From: an uncultured Opitutia bacterium
GTDB taxonomy: Bacteria > Verrucomicrobiota > Verrucomicrobiia > Opitutales > UBA953
NCBI GenBank assembly: GCA_903855995.1
Contig: CAIOAN010000008.1
Span: 432,922-496,921 of the forward strand
DNA length: 64,000 nt
Direction: 5' to 3'
Part shown: positions 37,609-48,386 of the stretch, one piece after another
Layout of the letters: every line of letters begins with the position of its first letter
Position numbering within the stretch: the first letter of the stretch is position 1
The notes under the pieces: generated by a model
What the model was told of the DNA's origin: nothing
The model's input: the letters and a program-made list of their open reading frames with translations, nothing else
Databases searched by the model: none
Program-made: the position numbers and the translations under genes

Positions 37609-40600
37609 ATGTCCGCGACCCCCTCCATCCTGCTACGCTTCTCTCTGGCGACCCTCGTCGTCTGGGGGGCCTCGGTCCGAGCAGCCGATGACGCCCAGGC
37701 CGAGAAGGCCGTCGCCCTGCTGGACTCCCGTTGCTTCAAGTGCCACAGCCATGCCTCAGGCAAGAACAAGGGCGGACTGGTCATGGACAGCCTGGCCGGA
37801 CTTACCACCGGCGGCGACGGCGGCGCGGCCCTCCTCCCCGGCGACCCGGCCAAGAGCCTCTTCCTCCAGAACATCCTCGAGACCGACCCGGAGAAGATGA
37901 TGCCGCCGAAAGGCGAACGTCTGACGAAGGACGAAGTCACTCTCCTCCAAGACTGGGTCAAGTCCGGCGCGACCTGGCCGAAGAGCCGCACCAAGGCGCC
38001 CGTCGCCGGCCGCTACCTCCCTGGCACCATCAGCGCTAAAGAAAAGGCATGGTGGGCCTACCAGCCCGTGCAGCGCCCAGAACTTCCCGACGGCAAGTCC
38101 GCCCACCCGATCGACCGCTTCATCGACGCCCGCCTCGCCAAGGAAGGCCTCACCCCTGCCGGCGAAGCCGAACGCGCCGTCCTGATCCGCCGCGTCACGT
38201 TTGACGTCACCGGACTCCCGCCCACGCCGGAAGAAGTCGCCGCCTTCGTAAAGGACGCCGACCCCAAGGCCTACGAGAAGCTCGTCGACCGCCTCCTCGC
38301 CTCGCCCGCGTACGGCCAGCGCATGGCCCGTGCGTGGCTCGACCTGGTGCGCTACGCCGACAGCGACGGCTTCCGCATCGACGACTTCCGCCCGACCGCG
38401 TGGCGCTACCGCGACTACGTCATCAAGGCCTACAACGACAATAAGCCCTACGACCGCTTCGTCCAGGAGCAGATCGCCGGCGACGAACTCTTCCCGGGCG
38501 ACCCGCAGGCGCTCACCGCGCTCGGCTACCTCCGCCACTGGATCTACGAATACAACAACCGCGACGCCCGCAGCCAGTGGGAGAACATCCTGAACGACCT
38601 CACCGACACCACCGGCGACGTCTTCCTCGGCGCCGGCATGCAATGCGCCCGCTGTCACGACCATAAGTTCGACCCGATCCTCCAGCGCGACTACTTCGCC
38701 TTGCGGAGCTTCTTCACCAACACCTTGCCCGTCGAGAACCGCGTCGCGTGGACGACGAAGGCAGCCGACCAACACGCCCGCAAGCTGGCTTCCTGGGAAA
38801 AAGCGACGAAGGAGATCCGCGACGAGATCGCCGCGCTCGAGAAAAAATACCGCGACACCGCGACCAAGAACGCCGTGAAGATGTTCCCTCCCGACATCCA
38901 AGAGATGGTCGCCAAGCCGGACCTGCAGCGCACGCCCTACGAACAGCAGATCGCCGCGCTCGCCTGGCGCCAGGTCGATTATGAATACGCCCGCCTCGAC
39001 CGCTCGATCAAAGGAGACGACAGCGTCAAGCATGCCGACCTGAAGCGTAAGCTGGCCGAGCACGACAAACAGAAGCCGGAAGACCCGCCCTTCGTCCTCG
39101 CCGTCCGCGAAACCGGAGCGCAAGGCGTCGACGCGGTGATCCCCAAGAAGAACACCGTCGTCCCACCCGCCTTCCTCACCGTCCTCAGTTCGCAATACCC
39201 CGCCGAGCCCGCCGCCATCATGCCGCCCGCCGACGGCAGCTCCACTGGGCGCCGCTCCGCCCTCGCTCGCTGGCTCACCGAGAAGTCGAACCCCTTCACC
39301 GCCCGGCTCGCAATGAACCGCCTCTGGCAGCTCTGTTTCCGCCGCGGGCTCGCTCCCTACGCAAGCGACTTCGGCCGTCTTGGCGAACCGCCCTCCCACC
39401 CGGAGCTGCTCGACTGGCTCTCCGCCGAATTCATGGCGAAAGGCTGGGACCAGAAGGTCATGCACCGCCTGATCCTGACGAGCGCGGCCTATCGTCGCTC
39501 TTCACTGCACCCCACCCCAAAGGAGGGTCAACTCAAGGACCCGCAAGCCGTCCTGCTCTGGCGCGCACAGCCCCAGCGCCTCGAGGCTGAGCAGATCCGC
39601 GACGCCATCTTCGCCGCCTGCGGCGACCTCAAGACCGACAAGCAGGCCGGCCCCAGCGTCGTCTACGGCGAACCCGTCCGCAGCATCTTCACGCGCATCA
39701 TGCGCAACAACCGCGACCCGCTCGCCGACGTCTTCGACGCACCACAGTGGTTCAGCAGCGCTTCGTCCCGCGATGTCACCACGACCCCGATCCAGTCGCT
39801 CCTCCTTCTCAACAGCCCGTTCATGCTCAAGCGCGGCGAGATCCTCGCCGCACGGATCGCGAAGGAAATCCCTGGCAACGAAGCCGCCCAGGTCCGCCGC
39901 CTCTATGAGGTGCTCTACGCACGCGCACCCAGCGCGAGCGAAGCCGCCCGGGCCGCGGCCTTCCTGAAGGAAATTGGCTCACTGAAGAACTCCTTAGCCG
40001 TCGCTACGGCCATCTCCAACGACTTCCTGCCCGAGAAAGTGCCGTTCCGCGACGGACAAGGCGCGCACCTCGACGCCGGCCACCGCAAACCGTTTGTCGC
40101 CCCGGGCGCGACCGAAGCTGACCTGGCCCAAGGCTTCACCATCGAAGCCGTCATCGTGCCGCGCACCGTCAGCGACACCGGCGCCGTCCGCATTATTGCC
40201 GCCCAGGTCGGCAAGGGCAAGGCCGACGGCTACTGGCAGTTCGGCGTGACTGGACAGAAATCCCGCCGCGCACCGCGCGTGCTCGTACTCCAGGCCCACG
40301 GACCCCTCGTGGGCGGGACCTTCGGCGAAGCGGTCCAGTTCTCAAATCTCCGTATCGAGATGAACAAGCCCTACTATGTCGCGGCCGCCGTACGCTATGC
40401 AGACAAGAGCGGCCCGGGCGAAGTGTCCTTCACGCTCAAGGATCTCGCGAACGACGACGAACCCCTGCTGCACGACCGCGTGCCCACCAGCCTCACGGGT
40501 GTGCGCACCGCAACGCAACCCATCCAACTCGGCGGCAAGGGCGCTGATCGCGAAAGCTCCTTCCACGGCGTGATCGACGACATCCGCCTGAGCTCGGGCG

Positions 40601-40833
40601 CCCTCGATGAGCAAGGCCTACTCTACGCCAACGAAGACATGAAATCGAGCACCCTCGGCTTTTGGCGCTTCGAGAACAAGACCGGCACGATGCATGACTC
40701 GTCCGGCAAGGGCCGCGACCTCTCCGTCGGCGAATCGAAGCTAGCCGTCCCCGAGGCGAAGGCCGCCCACGCCCCGCTGGCCGCGCTCTGCCACGCCCTG
40801 CTCAATTCCTCCGAGTTCCTCTACGTCGAATGA
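37609..40833 (+). CDS. PSCyt1/DUF1549/DUF1553 heme-domain protein with LamG-like C-terminus
   Basis: I use the ATG at 37609 (1074 residues), since it gives a signal peptide (about 1-25) and the reading frame upstream overlaps the pectate lyase. A heme motif CFKCH (C42/C45/H46) lies in the PSCyt1 domain, followed by MMPPKGERLT. DUF1549 runs about 150-360 (RPTAWRYRDYV; then a second CxxCH, CARCHDHKFDP near 345). DUF1553 covers about 520-790 (NPFTARLAMNRLWQLCF; TTPIQSLLLLNSP). A LamG-like lectin fold (about 820-1040) precedes a short DUF1553 end (LCHALLNSSEFLYVE). Its stop overlaps the DUF1501 start (ATGA). Confidence 0.9.
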   Translation: MSATPSILLRFSLATLVVWGASVRAADDAQAEKAVALLDSRCFKCHSHASGKNKGGLVMDSLAGLTTGGDGGAALLPGDPAKSLFLQNILETDPEKMMPPKGERLTKDEVTLLQDWVKSGATWPKSRTKAPVAGRYLPGTISAKEKAWWAYQPVQRPELPDGKSAHPIDRFIDARLAKEGLTPAGEAERAVLIRRVTFDVTGLPPTPEEVAAFVKDADPKAYEKLVDRLLASPAYGQRMARAWLDLVRYADSDGFRIDDFRPTAWRYRDYVIKAYNDNKPYDRFVQEQIAGDELFPGDPQALTALGYLRHWIYEYNNRDARSQWENILNDLTDTTGDVFLGAGMQCARCHDHKFDPILQRDYFALRSFFTNTLPVENRVAWTTKAADQHARKLASWEKATKEIRDEIAALEKKYRDTATKNAVKMFPPDIQEMVAKPDLQRTPYEQQIAALAWRQVDYEYARLDRSIKGDDSVKHADLKRKLAEHDKQKPEDPPFVLAVRETGAQGVDAVIPKKNTVVPPAFLTVLSSQYPAEPAAIMPPADGSSTGRRSALARWLTEKSNPFTARLAMNRLWQLCFRRGLAPYASDFGRLGEPPSHPELLDWLSAEFMAKGWDQKVMHRLILTSAAYRRSSLHPTPKEGQLKDPQAVLLWRAQPQRLEAEQIRDAIFAACGDLKTDKQAGPSVVYGEPVRSIFTRIMRNNRDPLADVFDAPQWFSSASSRDVTTTPIQSLLLLNSPFMLKRGEILAARIAKEIPGNEAAQVRRLYEVLYARAPSASEAARAAAFLKEIGSLKNSLAVATAISNDFLPEKVPFRDGQGAHLDAGHRKPFVAPGATEADLAQGFTIEAVIVPRTVSDTGAVRIIAAQVGKGKADGYWQFGVTGQKSRRAPRVLVLQAHGPLVGGTFGEAVQFSNLRIEMNKPYYVAAAVRYADKSGPGEVSFTLKDLANDDEPLLHDRVPTSLTGVRTATQPIQLGGKGADRESSFHGVIDDIRLSSGALDEQGLLYANEDMKSSTLGFWRFENKTGTMHDSSGKGRDLSVGESKLAVPEAKAAHAPLAALCHALLNSSEFLYVE

Positions 40834-42260
40834 ACGACCCACGCTGCCATCGCATCGAAACGACCTCCTCGCGTCGCGACTTTCTCTTCGGTGCCGGCCT
40901 CGGCCTCGGCGCCATGGCCTTCAGCGACCTGCTCGCCAAGGAGATCGTAGTCCCCGCACCGGGCACCCCGCTTCAGCCCGGCGTCGGCCATATCAAGCCG
41001 CGCGCGAAGAGCGTCATCTTCCTCTTCATGGAGGGCGGCCCGTCGCAGATGGACCTCTACGACCCGAAGCCGCTGCTCAACAAGCTCGCCGGACAGCGCC
41101 TGCCGGACAGTTTCGGCTCGATCATCACCGCGATGGGCGAGTCGAGGTCTCCCCTGCTCGCCTCCAAACGCGCCTGGAAGCAATACGGACAGTCAGGCCA
41201 GTGGTTCTCGGACTGGATCCCCCACATCGCATCCTGCTCCGACGACCTCGCGGTCATTCGCTCGTGCAAAGCCGACGGCATCAACCACTCCGCCGGCGTC
41301 TGTCAGATGAACACCGGTTCCATCCTCGCGGGCAAGCCGTCACTCGGCTCCTGGATTAATTACGGCATCGGCTCCGAGAACCATAACCTGCCCTCGTTCA
41401 TCGTAATGCAGGACAACCAGAACACTGTCATTAACGGGCCGCGCAACTGGGGCGCCGGCTTCATGCCCGCGGTCTACCAAGGCGTGCGTATCTCCGGCGG
41501 CTCCGAGCCGATTCCGAACCTCAACACGCCCGAGGCTGTCAGCGCGGACCTGCAGAAGTCGAAACTCCAGCTGATCAACAGCGTGAACAAGGAGTTCGCC
41601 GCCCGCTACCCCGACCGCTCCGAGCTCGGCGCCCGCCTGGCCAGCTACGAGATGGCCGCGCGCATGCAGGCCGAAGCCCCCGGCGTGGTCGACCTCACCG
41701 GCGAGACGGAAGCCACCCGCAAACTTTACGGGCTCGACGACAAGACCACCGAGAGCATGGGGCGACTCTGCCTCCTCTCCCGCCGCATGGTCGAACAAGG
41801 CGTCCGCTTTGTGCAGATTTACCATGGCGCCGGTTCGAAATGGGACGCGCACGCCAAGATCGAATCGAACCACTCGGGCCTCTGCGCCTCGATGGACAAG
41901 CCCGTCGCCGGCCTGATCAAGGACCTCAAGTCCCGCGGGCTACTGGAAGACACCCTTGTCGTCTGGGGCGGCGAATTCGGCCGCACGCCGATGTCCGAAA
42001 AGGGCGACGGTCGCGACCACAACCCGACCGGCTTCACGATGTGGATGGCCGGCGGCGGCGTCAAAGGCGGCCAGACCATCGGCAGCACCGACGACCTCGG
42101 CCTGCGCGCCGTCGAGAACCCTCTCCACGTCCACGACCTGCACGCGACCATCCTCTGGCTCCTCGGCATCGACAACATGGGCCTGACCTATCGCTATAAA
42201 GGCCGCCCAGAACGCCCGACGCAAAACGAAGGCGAGCCGTATAAGAAGATTGTCGGCTGA
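40830..42260 (+). CDS. DUF1501 protein, Tat-exported
   Basis: A 476-residue protein with a twin-arginine signal (SSRRDFLFGAGLGLGAMAF, about 12-30). DUF1501 motifs are VIFLFMEGGPSQMDLYDPKP, GINHSAGVCQMNTGS, the VRFVQIYHGAG region and VVWGGEFGRTPMSEKGDGRDHNP, which contains the metal-ligand-like residues shared with the alkaline-phosphatase superfamily. It overlaps the preceding heme-domain gene by four bases, the standard pairing in PVC genomes. Its stop is followed within about 30 bp by hairpin island 1. Confidence 0.9.
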   Translation: MNDPRCHRIETTSSRRDFLFGAGLGLGAMAFSDLLAKEIVVPAPGTPLQPGVGHIKPRAKSVIFLFMEGGPSQMDLYDPKPLLNKLAGQRLPDSFGSIITAMGESRSPLLASKRAWKQYGQSGQWFSDWIPHIASCSDDLAVIRSCKADGINHSAGVCQMNTGSILAGKPSLGSWINYGIGSENHNLPSFIVMQDNQNTVINGPRNWGAGFMPAVYQGVRISGGSEPIPNLNTPEAVSADLQKSKLQLINSVNKEFAARYPDRSELGARLASYEMAARMQAEAPGVVDLTGETEATRKLYGLDDKTTESMGRLCLLSRRMVEQGVRFVQIYHGAGSKWDAHAKIESNHSGLCASMDKPVAGLIKDLKSRGLLEDTLVVWGGEFGRTPMSEKGDGRDHNPTGFTMWMAGGGVKGGQTIGSTDDLGLRAVENPLHVHDLHATILWLLGIDNMGLTYRYKGRPERPTQNEGEPYKKIVG

Positions 42261-42287
42261 AGGTAGGGCTTGGGCTAGGTAATATTG

Positions 42288-42557
42288 GTAGGGTCAGTAC
42301 TGCGTGCTGACCTAGGGCAGCCGCAGGGCGGCCGCAGGTAGGGGCGCGGCTACGCCGCGCCCTCCGCAGAGGAGTGCAAGGCCAAGCCTTGCCCCTACCA
42401 TGGTTCACCCTGCGGCGAACAGGATGCAACTAGGTCGGCACGCAGTGCCGACCCTACCCAATGCAAACAAGGCCGGACATCCCGGATGATCTCTTTGCCT
42501 TGGGTAGGGTTGAGCGCCCTCGCTCAACCGCGGCTGACCAAGGGTGGTCAGCCCTAC
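42288..42557. repeat. Hairpin island 1: six REP-like hairpins between convergent genes
   Basis: Between the DUF1501 stop and the convergent aminotransferase stop (42261-42599) there is no gene; six hairpins fill it. Each has 9-nt arms and a 3- or 4-nt loop: 42292-42312, 42342-42362, 42374-42394, 42433-42453, 42508-42529 and 42532-42553. The tetranucleotide GTAG directly abuts the left arm of the first, second and fifth; CTAC directly abuts the right arm of the third, fourth and sixth. The order is therefore + + - - + -, with the outer pair (first and fourth) sharing a GGTCxGxAC stem and TGC loop when both are read from GTAG. Perfect stems include 42342-42362 and 42433-42453. Confidence 0.9.
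42504..42557. repeat. Compact REPIN-like unit: GTAG hairpin, 2 bp, hairpin CTAC
   Basis: A 54-bp unit: GTAG (42504-42507), stem-loop GGTTGAGCG/ccct/CGCTCAACC, two spacer bases, stem-loop GGCTGACCA/aggg/TGGTCAGCC, then CTAC (42554-42557). Both stems are perfect 9-bp pairs with a 4-nt loop that reads CCCT from the GTAG side. Two REP-type hairpins facing each other with outward GTAG feet is the definition of a REPIN, but here the two stems differ in sequence. Confidence 0.85.
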
Positions 42558-42599
42558 CTAAAGACCGAGCCATGCGTCGTTCAATTCAGCCCTCCGTGT

Positions 42600-43754
42600 T
42601 CAGCCCTTCCTCAATCTCCCCAACTTCTCCCCGGCGGCGCGCAACGTATCTTCCTTCTTCGCGAAGTGGAAACGGAGGTAGCGGTGCTCGGGTTCACGGA
42701 AGAACGATGAGCCCGGCACGCCGGCGACGCCGATATCCTTGATCAGCCATTCGGCGGCTTCGGTGTCGGTCTTAAAACCGAGCGGCGAGATATCGAGCAA
42801 CGAATAATATGCACCCTGTGGCTCGGTGAACTTCAACCCGGTCTGGGCGAGGATTGACGTGAACAGCGTCCGCTTCGCGGCGTACAGCTGGCCGAGTCCG
42901 GCGTAATAGGAATCGGGCAATTCCAAACCCGCCACGGCGGCCTCCTGCAACGGTGCCGCCGCGCCGACGGTCAGGAAGTCGTGCACCTTACGGGCTTGGG
43001 CAATGACGTGCGGGGCGGCCTGGACGTAACCGAGGCGCCAGCCGGTGATGGAATACGTCTTTGAGAGCGAGTTGCAGGTGATGGTGCGTTCAAAGGCGCC
43101 GGGCAACGCGGCGAAGTGCACGTGCGTGTTCGGCGCGTAGACGATGTGCTCATACGGCTCGTCGGTGATCACGAACGCGTCGTGCTGTTCGGCGAGCCGC
43201 AGGATCGTCATCAGCTCGTCGCGCGTGAAGACCTTTCCGCAAGGATTGGACGGATTGCAAACGATGATCGCCTTGGGCTTCTGCGCGAAGGCCTTCGCGA
43301 GCTCATCGGGATCGAAGGCGAAATCAGGTGCGCGCAACGGCACGTAAATCGGCTCGGCGCCCGACAGGATGGCGTCGGCGGCGTAGTTTTCGTAGAATGG
43401 GGAAAAGACGATGACCTTATCGCCGGGATTACAGGCGGTCATCATCGCGACCATCATCGCTTCAGTACTACCACAGGTCACGACGAGGTGCTGATCAGGG
43501 TCGACCGCCAGCCCACTGAATCGGTTGATCTTCGCGGCGAGCGCTTGGCGGAAACGCGGGGCGCCCCAGGTGACGGCATACTGATGATACGGCCCGCGCG
43601 TGGCTCGCTCCAAGGCCGCGAGTAGCTCCTCGGGCGGATCGAAGTCGGGGAAACCCTGGGAGAGGTTGATAGCCCCATGCTGGTTGGCCAGACGGGTCAT
43701 CCCGCGGATGACGGATTCGGTGAAACCAGCGAGGCGGCGAGCGGTGGGAGGCAT
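42600..43754 (-). CDS. Class I/II pyridoxal-phosphate aminotransferase
   Basis: A 384-residue fold-type I aminotransferase. INLSQGFPDFDPPEELL at 29-45, TCGSTEAM (cofactor phosphate), CNPSNPCGKVFTRDEL, ITDEPYEHIVY and the Schiff-base Lys232 in SLSKTYSITGWRLGY are all present, with the C-terminal RLRFHFA-type arginine segment (RYLRFHFAKKEDTL). The QGFPDFDPP opening resembles methionine aminotransferase YbdL and kynurenine aminotransferase more than AspC. It is divergent from the next heme-domain gene and convergent with the DUF1501 gene across hairpin island 1. Confidence 0.87.
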   Translation of the reverse strand: MPPTARRLAGFTESVIRGMTRLANQHGAINLSQGFPDFDPPEELLAALERATRGPYHQYAVTWGAPRFRQALAAKINRFSGLAVDPDQHLVVTCGSTEAMMVAMMTACNPGDKVIVFSPFYENYAADAILSGAEPIYVPLRAPDFAFDPDELAKAFAQKPKAIIVCNPSNPCGKVFTRDELMTILRLAEQHDAFVITDEPYEHIVYAPNTHVHFAALPGAFERTITCNSLSKTYSITGWRLGYVQAAPHVIAQARKVHDFLTVGAAAPLQEAAVAGLELPDSYYAGLGQLYAAKRTLFTSILAQTGLKFTEPQGAYYSLLDISPLGFKTDTEAAEWLIKDIGVAGVPGSSFFREPEHRYLRFHFAKKEDTLRAAGEKLGRLRKG

Positions 43755-43899
43755 GGCGACCTTCTTAAATTAGCCCTGAACCGCCGACAGGCAACCCCTA
43801 GGGCCCAGCTTGGCTAACTGTTGACCACTTCGCGACATTGATACGATATCAAGAACCCCCCGGAACCACCCCGCCGGTGAGGTGTCGTCCTCTTATTGC

Positions 43900-46800
43900 A
43901 TGCCCCTTTTCCTGCTCACCGCCTTCGCGACCATCTTCTGCCTGACCGCCCCAGCGCAGACGAACCTTAACGCCGGCAACGACGTCGCCAGCGGCTATCC
44001 GAAGAAAGAGAAACTCACGCTCCCGCTTATCAGCAACGCACCCGCGGTCGACTGGAACAGCCTGCCCGCCGGCCAAGTGCGGATGGAAATCTGCGAGGAC
44101 TGGCATCCGTCCGCGATTTTCTGGCCCAAGGAAAACCTCGTGGCCACCGAGACTTACGCGGCGCCGGCGTTCGGTTTTCAACGAGTGCCTTATAAATATA
44201 CCGACACCGGGGTGCGCGCTGACCGGGCCAATCCCTTCTTCCTGCGCGCCGCCGCGAAAATAAACCTGCCCGCCGGCAAGCATCGCCTCCTGCTACGCGG
44301 CCAGGGAGCCGCGGCACTCTTCCTCAACGGCAAAGTCGTGCTGACCACCCCCTTCCCCTCTCCCGGCACAGACAACAAACCGGTCAAAGAACAACAGGCC
44401 ACCTTCCTCGACCTCGGCCCCCGCTTCCGTTTCGTCCAACCAGGCGACCGCGAGGTCTGGTGTGAGTTCACCTCCGCCGGCGGCGAACAACAGGTCGTGC
44501 TCGAAACAATCTCCGGCTACGTGATCAACAAAACGGCGGCCCGCCGGCGCACGGAACTCGGCGAGACCGTCGCGGCGATTTCTCTCCAAGGCAGCCTGGA
44601 TTGGAATCTGCTTTCGCCCGCGCCGCAGGCTCCCGCTTACGATGACGCCGGCTGGGCCAGCTACGCCGCGGCCGAAGAAAGCCGCCTGAGTGCCCTTGAC
44701 GCGACCAAGCGTGCTGCGCTCCGCGCCGAACAGGGCGACTACTGGCGCAAACGTCGCGACAACGCGAAGGCCTGGCTCGCCTCCACACCGGAAACCCCCG
44801 TGCCGGGGCTGGATGCCCGCTTCCCGGCCGGCAACGCGATCGACGCCTTTCTTGGAGCGAAACTCGCCGCCTACCTCAGCCAGACCTCCGCGGCACCCGC
44901 CCATGGCGTGGATTTCTACGCCAAAATCTTTCCCATCCTTGAGACCCACTGCCTGGAATGCCACCAAGGCGGCAAAGCCAAAGGCAAGCTTCACCTCGAC
45001 ACCCTCGCGGGCGCGCTCAAGGGCGGCAAGTCCGACGGCGCGGGGATCATCGCCGGACAACCGGCCAAGAGTTCTCTCATCGCCCGCATCAGCACCGACA
45101 ACCCCGACGAAATGATGCCCCCCAAGGGCAATCGTCTCACCACCGCAGAAGTTTCTCTGGTGAAAGAATGGATTCAGCAAGGCGCCCACTGGCCTGAGTT
45201 CCGACCTTCCTCAACCCGCGTCACCCCGCCCGCATCCGACCTCGCCTTCCTGCGTCGCGTCACGCTCGACACGCTCGGCATCGTACCCTCCCCCGGAGAG
45301 ATCTCAGCCTTCCTCGCTGATACTTCTGCGGACAAACGTGCGAAGACGATCAATCGCCTGCTCGCCGACCCGCGCGCCGCCGACCATTGGGTGGGCTACT
45401 GGCAGGACGTCCTCGCCGAGAACCCGAACATCCTCAACCCAACCCTGAATAATACCGGACCGTTCCGCTGGTGGATTCATGAATCGATTCTCGATAACAA
45501 ACCCATCGACTTGATGGTGACGGAACTACTGCGCCTCAAAGGCAGCAAACGCGGCGGCGGCCCGGCTGGCTTCGGCGTGGCCTCGCAGAACGACGTCCCG
45601 ATGGCCGCCAAGGCCACCATCGTCTCCACCGCCTTCCTCGGCATCGAGACTAAGTGTGCACGCTGCCACGACTCGCCCGCGCACACTTCCAAACAGGAAC
45701 AGGTGTTCGCACTCGCCGCGATGCTGGAGACCAAGCCGGTGAAGGTGCCCACAACCAGCAGCGTCTCGATGGCCAAACTCCGTGAAGGCGGCCGTAAGCC
45801 GCTCATCGAGGTCACGCTCGAGCCTGGCACGGAAGTCGCCGCGAAATGGCCCTTCCCTGAACTCATCGACCCCACGATGGCGGACCGGCTCGCCTTCGAC
45901 CCGCGCGACCCCCGCGACCGATTGGCGACCTTGGTGACCGCGCCGCAGAACGAACGCTTCGCGCAGGTGATCGCAAATCGCATCTGGGCGCGCCTGATGG
46001 GCCGCGGACTCGTCGAACAACCGTGGGATTGGGAACGGTCGAAGAATACCCACCCGGAACTGCTCCGCTGGCTCGGCCGTGAACTCGTGCGCAGCAGCTA
46101 CGATGCGCGCCACCTACAGCGCCTGATCCTGAATTCAGCCGCCTACCAACGCACGACCGACCCGGAACTCAAGGCGACCAGCCCGCTTTACGCCGCCCCA
46201 GCCCCGCGCCGCCTCAGCGCCGAACAGGTCGTCGACGCCGCCTTCGCCGCGGTCGGCAAGACCTTGCGGACCGAGCCGGCCAGCTTGGATATTGATAATA
46301 ATCGCGAACAGGAGAACTCCCTCAACCTCGGCCAGCCGCGCCGCGCCTGGATGATCACCTCGACCTCGAACGAGCGTGACCGACCCGCGCTGGCCCTGCC
46401 TCGCATCCAGGCCGTCAGCGACGTGCTGGCCGCCTTCGGTTGGCGGGCCAGCCGCCCCGATCCAATCACCGACCGCGAAAGCGCCGCCAACTCCCTGCAG
46501 CCGGCCATCCTGAGCAACGGCACGATGGGCACCTGGCTGACGCGCCTCAGCGACGACCATGGCGTGACGCAGCTCGCGCTGAGCACGGGCACGCCCGAGG
46601 AATTCGTCGACGGACTCTTCCTGCGCATCCTGACCCGGCACCCGACGGAGAGTGAAAAAGCCAAATACCTCCACCAGCTCACCCCCGGCTTCTCCGACCG
46701 TCTCAACGTCGCCACCCAACCGCCGGCGCCGCACGCGACTCGTCCGGCCTACTACGTCTCGTGGTCGAACCATCTGGATGCCGACGCCACAGTCATCCGA

Positions 46801-46929
46801 CAACAGCAGGAAGCCGATGCGCGCAAAGGCGACCCGGCGACCTCGCGGCTGACAGCGGCCTGGCGCCTGCGAGCCGAGGATGCCGTCTGGGCACTCGTCA
46901 ATTCGCCGGAATTCCTCTTCACTCCCTAA
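43900..46929 (+). CDS. PSCyt1/DUF1549/DUF1553 heme-domain protein with large N-terminal domain
   Basis: 1009 residues from the ATG at 43900; an in-frame GTG at 43882 would add six residues. A signal peptide (about 1-20) is followed by about 320 residues resembling a beta-sandwich binding region before the PSCyt1 motif CLECH near 350 and [18 protein letters not shown]1549 spans about 440-640 and includes a second Cxx[14 protein letters not shown], near 586. DUF1553 follows, with the [21 protein letters not shown] and [16 protein letters not shown] blocks. The leading N-terminal domain distinguishes it from the protein encoded at 37609. Five bp separate it from its DUF1501 partner. Confidence 0.88.
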   Translation: MPLFLLTAFATIFCLTAPAQTNLNAGNDVASGYPKKEKLTLPLISNAPAVDWNSLPAGQVRMEICEDWHPSAIFWPKENLVATETYAAPAFGFQRVPYKYTDTGVRADRANPFFLRAAAKINLPAGKHRLLLRGQGAAALFLNGKVVLTTPFPSPGTDNKPVKEQQATFLDLGPRFRFVQPGDREVWCEFTSAGGEQQVVLETISGYVINKTAARRRTELGETVAAISLQGSLDWNLLSPAPQAPAYDDAGWASYAAAEESRLSALDATKRAALRAEQGDYWRKRRDNAKAWLASTPETPVPGLDARFPAGNAIDAFLGAKLAAYLSQTSAAPAHGVDFYAKIFPILETHCLECHQGGKAKGKLHLDTLAGALKGGKSDGAGIIAGQPAKSSLIARISTDNPDEMMPPKGNRLTTAEVSLVKEWIQQGAHWPEFRPSSTRVTPPASDLAFLRRVTLDTLGIVPSPGEISAFLADTSADKRAKTINRLLADPRAADHWVGYWQDVLAENPNILNPTLNNTGPFRWWIHESILDNKPIDLMVTELLRLKGSKRGGGPAGFGVASQNDVPMAAKATIVSTAFLGIETKCARCHDSPAHTSKQEQVFALAAMLETKPVKVPTTSSVSMAKLREGGRKPLIEVTLEPGTEVAAKWPFPELIDPTMADRLAFDPRDPRDRLATLVTAPQNERFAQVIANRIWARLMGRGLVEQPWDWERSKNTHPELLRWLGRELVRSSYDARHLQRLILNSAAYQRTTDPELKATSPLYAAPAPRRLSAEQVVDAAFAAVGKTLRTEPASLDIDNNREQENSLNLGQPRRAWMITSTSNERDRPALALPRIQAVSDVLAAFGWRASRPDPITDRESAANSLQPAILSNGTMGTWLTRLSDDHGVTQLALSTGTPEEFVDGLFLRILTRHPTESEKAKYLHQLTPGFSDRLNVATQPPAPHATRPAYYVSWSNHLDADATVIRQQQEADARKGDPATSRLTAAWRLRAEDAVWALVNSPEFLFTP

Positions 46930-46934
46930 ACCCC

Positions 46935-48194
46935 ATGGATCGCCGCTCTTTCATCACCTCCCTCGGGCTGGCACCGTTCGCGGCCCAGCTCAACGCCGGA
47001 GCCGCGATCTCGACCCCCAAGGGCCAAGCCGAGCATTGTATCTTCATCTGGCTCGGCGGCGGCATGAGCCAGGCCGACACTTTTGACCCGAAGGCACTGG
47101 GCGACAACAAGGCTGCGAAGAAAAAAGCCGGCTCACTCTACCCGTCCATCGAGACCTCCGTCCCAGGCGTGCGCGTCGCCGAACATCTGCCCCGCACGGC
47201 GCGCCTGATGGAGCACGTGACCGCGGTGCGTTCGGTGAATCACAAAGTGATCGATGAGCACGCCTTCGCCACGAACCTCGTACACACTGGCCGCATGATC
47301 AGCGGCAACGCGGTCTACCCTTCCATCGGCTCGATCGTCGCACACCGTCGCGGCGCCGCCGATTCTTCGGTACCGGCCTACATGCTCATCGGCTATCCCA
47401 ATGTCAGCCGCGGACCAGGCTTTCTCGGCATCAAAGACGGCTACATCTATCTCGTCGATACTCAGACCGGACCCAACGGCTTCACGCGCCCGGAAGGCGT
47501 GACGGATGACCGCGACTCGCGCCGGCGCGAACTCCTCGGCGCCCTCTCTCCCCATACGGCCGACTCCAGCCTCGCCGAATACGCCGAGGCCCAGCGGGAG
47601 GCCTTCCGTCTCGCAGGTCCGTCGTTCATGCGACACTTCGACCTGACCCAGGAGCCTGCCGACCTGCGTGCCTCGTATGGCGGCGAATTCGGCCAGCGCT
47701 GCCTGACGGCCCGTCGCCTGATCCAAGGCGGCGTGCGTTTCGTCGAAATCTCGCACAACCTCAACTTCATCAACGGGACCGGCTGGGATGTGCACAACCA
47801 CGGCATCGACAACCAGCATACCCTCATCCGCGAACTCGATAACGCCCTCGCGGGCTTGATCACCGACCTCAAGACCCATGGCCTGCTCGACAAAACCCTC
47901 GTGGTCGTCGGCACCGAGTTCGGCCGCCCGCCAGAATTCGATGGCAACGGCGGACGCGGCCACCAAGGCACGGCCTTCTCGATGATTCTCGCCGGCGGCG
48001 GGCTGAAACACTGCGGCGCCTACGGCACCACGGATGACCTCGCCAAGAAAGTCGTCGAGAATCCCGTGAGTATCCCGGACTTCCACGCCACGATTCTGGC
48101 CACGCTCGGCATCGACACCTCGCGTGACCTTATGGCCGGCGCGCGCCCGGTCCCCATCACCGACGGCGGCAAGCCAATTGCGAGGTTGTTCTGA
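46935..48194 (+). CDS. DUF1501 protein (second copy), Tat-type signal
   Basis: 419 residues from the ATG at 46935; the frame upstream lies inside the preceding gene. [16 protein letters not shown] is a short Tat-type signal. DUF1501 features: [55 protein letters not shown] and [21 protein letters not shown]. The EFGRPP form differs from EFGRTP in the copy encoded at 40830. Third member of the heme-protein/DUF1501-like pairs in this window. Hairpin island 2 follows its stop. Confidence 0.9.
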   Translation: MDRRSFITSLGLAPFAAQLNAGAAISTPKGQAEHCIFIWLGGGMSQADTFDPKALGDNKAAKKKAGSLYPSIETSVPGVRVAEHLPRTARLMEHVTAVRSVNHKVIDEHAFATNLVHTGRMISGNAVYPSIGSIVAHRRGAADSSVPAYMLIGYPNVSRGPGFLGIKDGYIYLVDTQTGPNGFTRPEGVTDDRDSRRRELLGALSPHTADSSLAEYAEAQREAFRLAGPSFMRHFDLTQEPADLRASYGGEFGQRCLTARRLIQGGVRFVEISHNLNFINGTGWDVHNHGIDNQHTLIRELDNALAGLITDLKTHGLLDKTLVVVGTEFGRPPEFDGNGGRGHQGTAFSMILAGGGLKHCGAYGTTDDLAKKVVENPVSIPDFHATILATLGIDTSRDLMAGARPVPITDGGKPIARLF

Positions 48195-48386
48195 GGTAGT
48201 AGGTGACAGCGGAAAGCGGTTGGGAATAAAAGAGGGCTGAATCGATGACGGATGACAGAGGGCAGAGTTCCTGAACCCGAACCTGATCACCCGTACCTGG
48301 CTCCTGATGGCTGAGACCCGAGACCTGAAAATGGGCACCCCAGCCAATCATCCGGTCTCCGGTTCCCCTTTGAATTTTGTCTCGAG

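Noticed and set aside
37756..39465. A 569-codon open frame on the minus strand inside the first DUF1549/DUF1553 gene
   Set aside because: Its composition (long runs of Gly, Val, Glu and Asp) is that expected opposite GC-rich codons, it has no recognisable domain, and the plus-strand gene has clear motifs throughout.
42288..42557. Ordinary bidirectional terminators between convergent genes
   Set aside because: Some may act so, but there are far more hairpins than needed, none has a T-run, they carry fixed GTAG feet, and island 4 lies between divergent starts.
47133..48347. A minus-strand frame opposite the second DUF1501 gene extending into island 2
   Set aside because: Composition-driven shadow; its start lies in repeat DNA.
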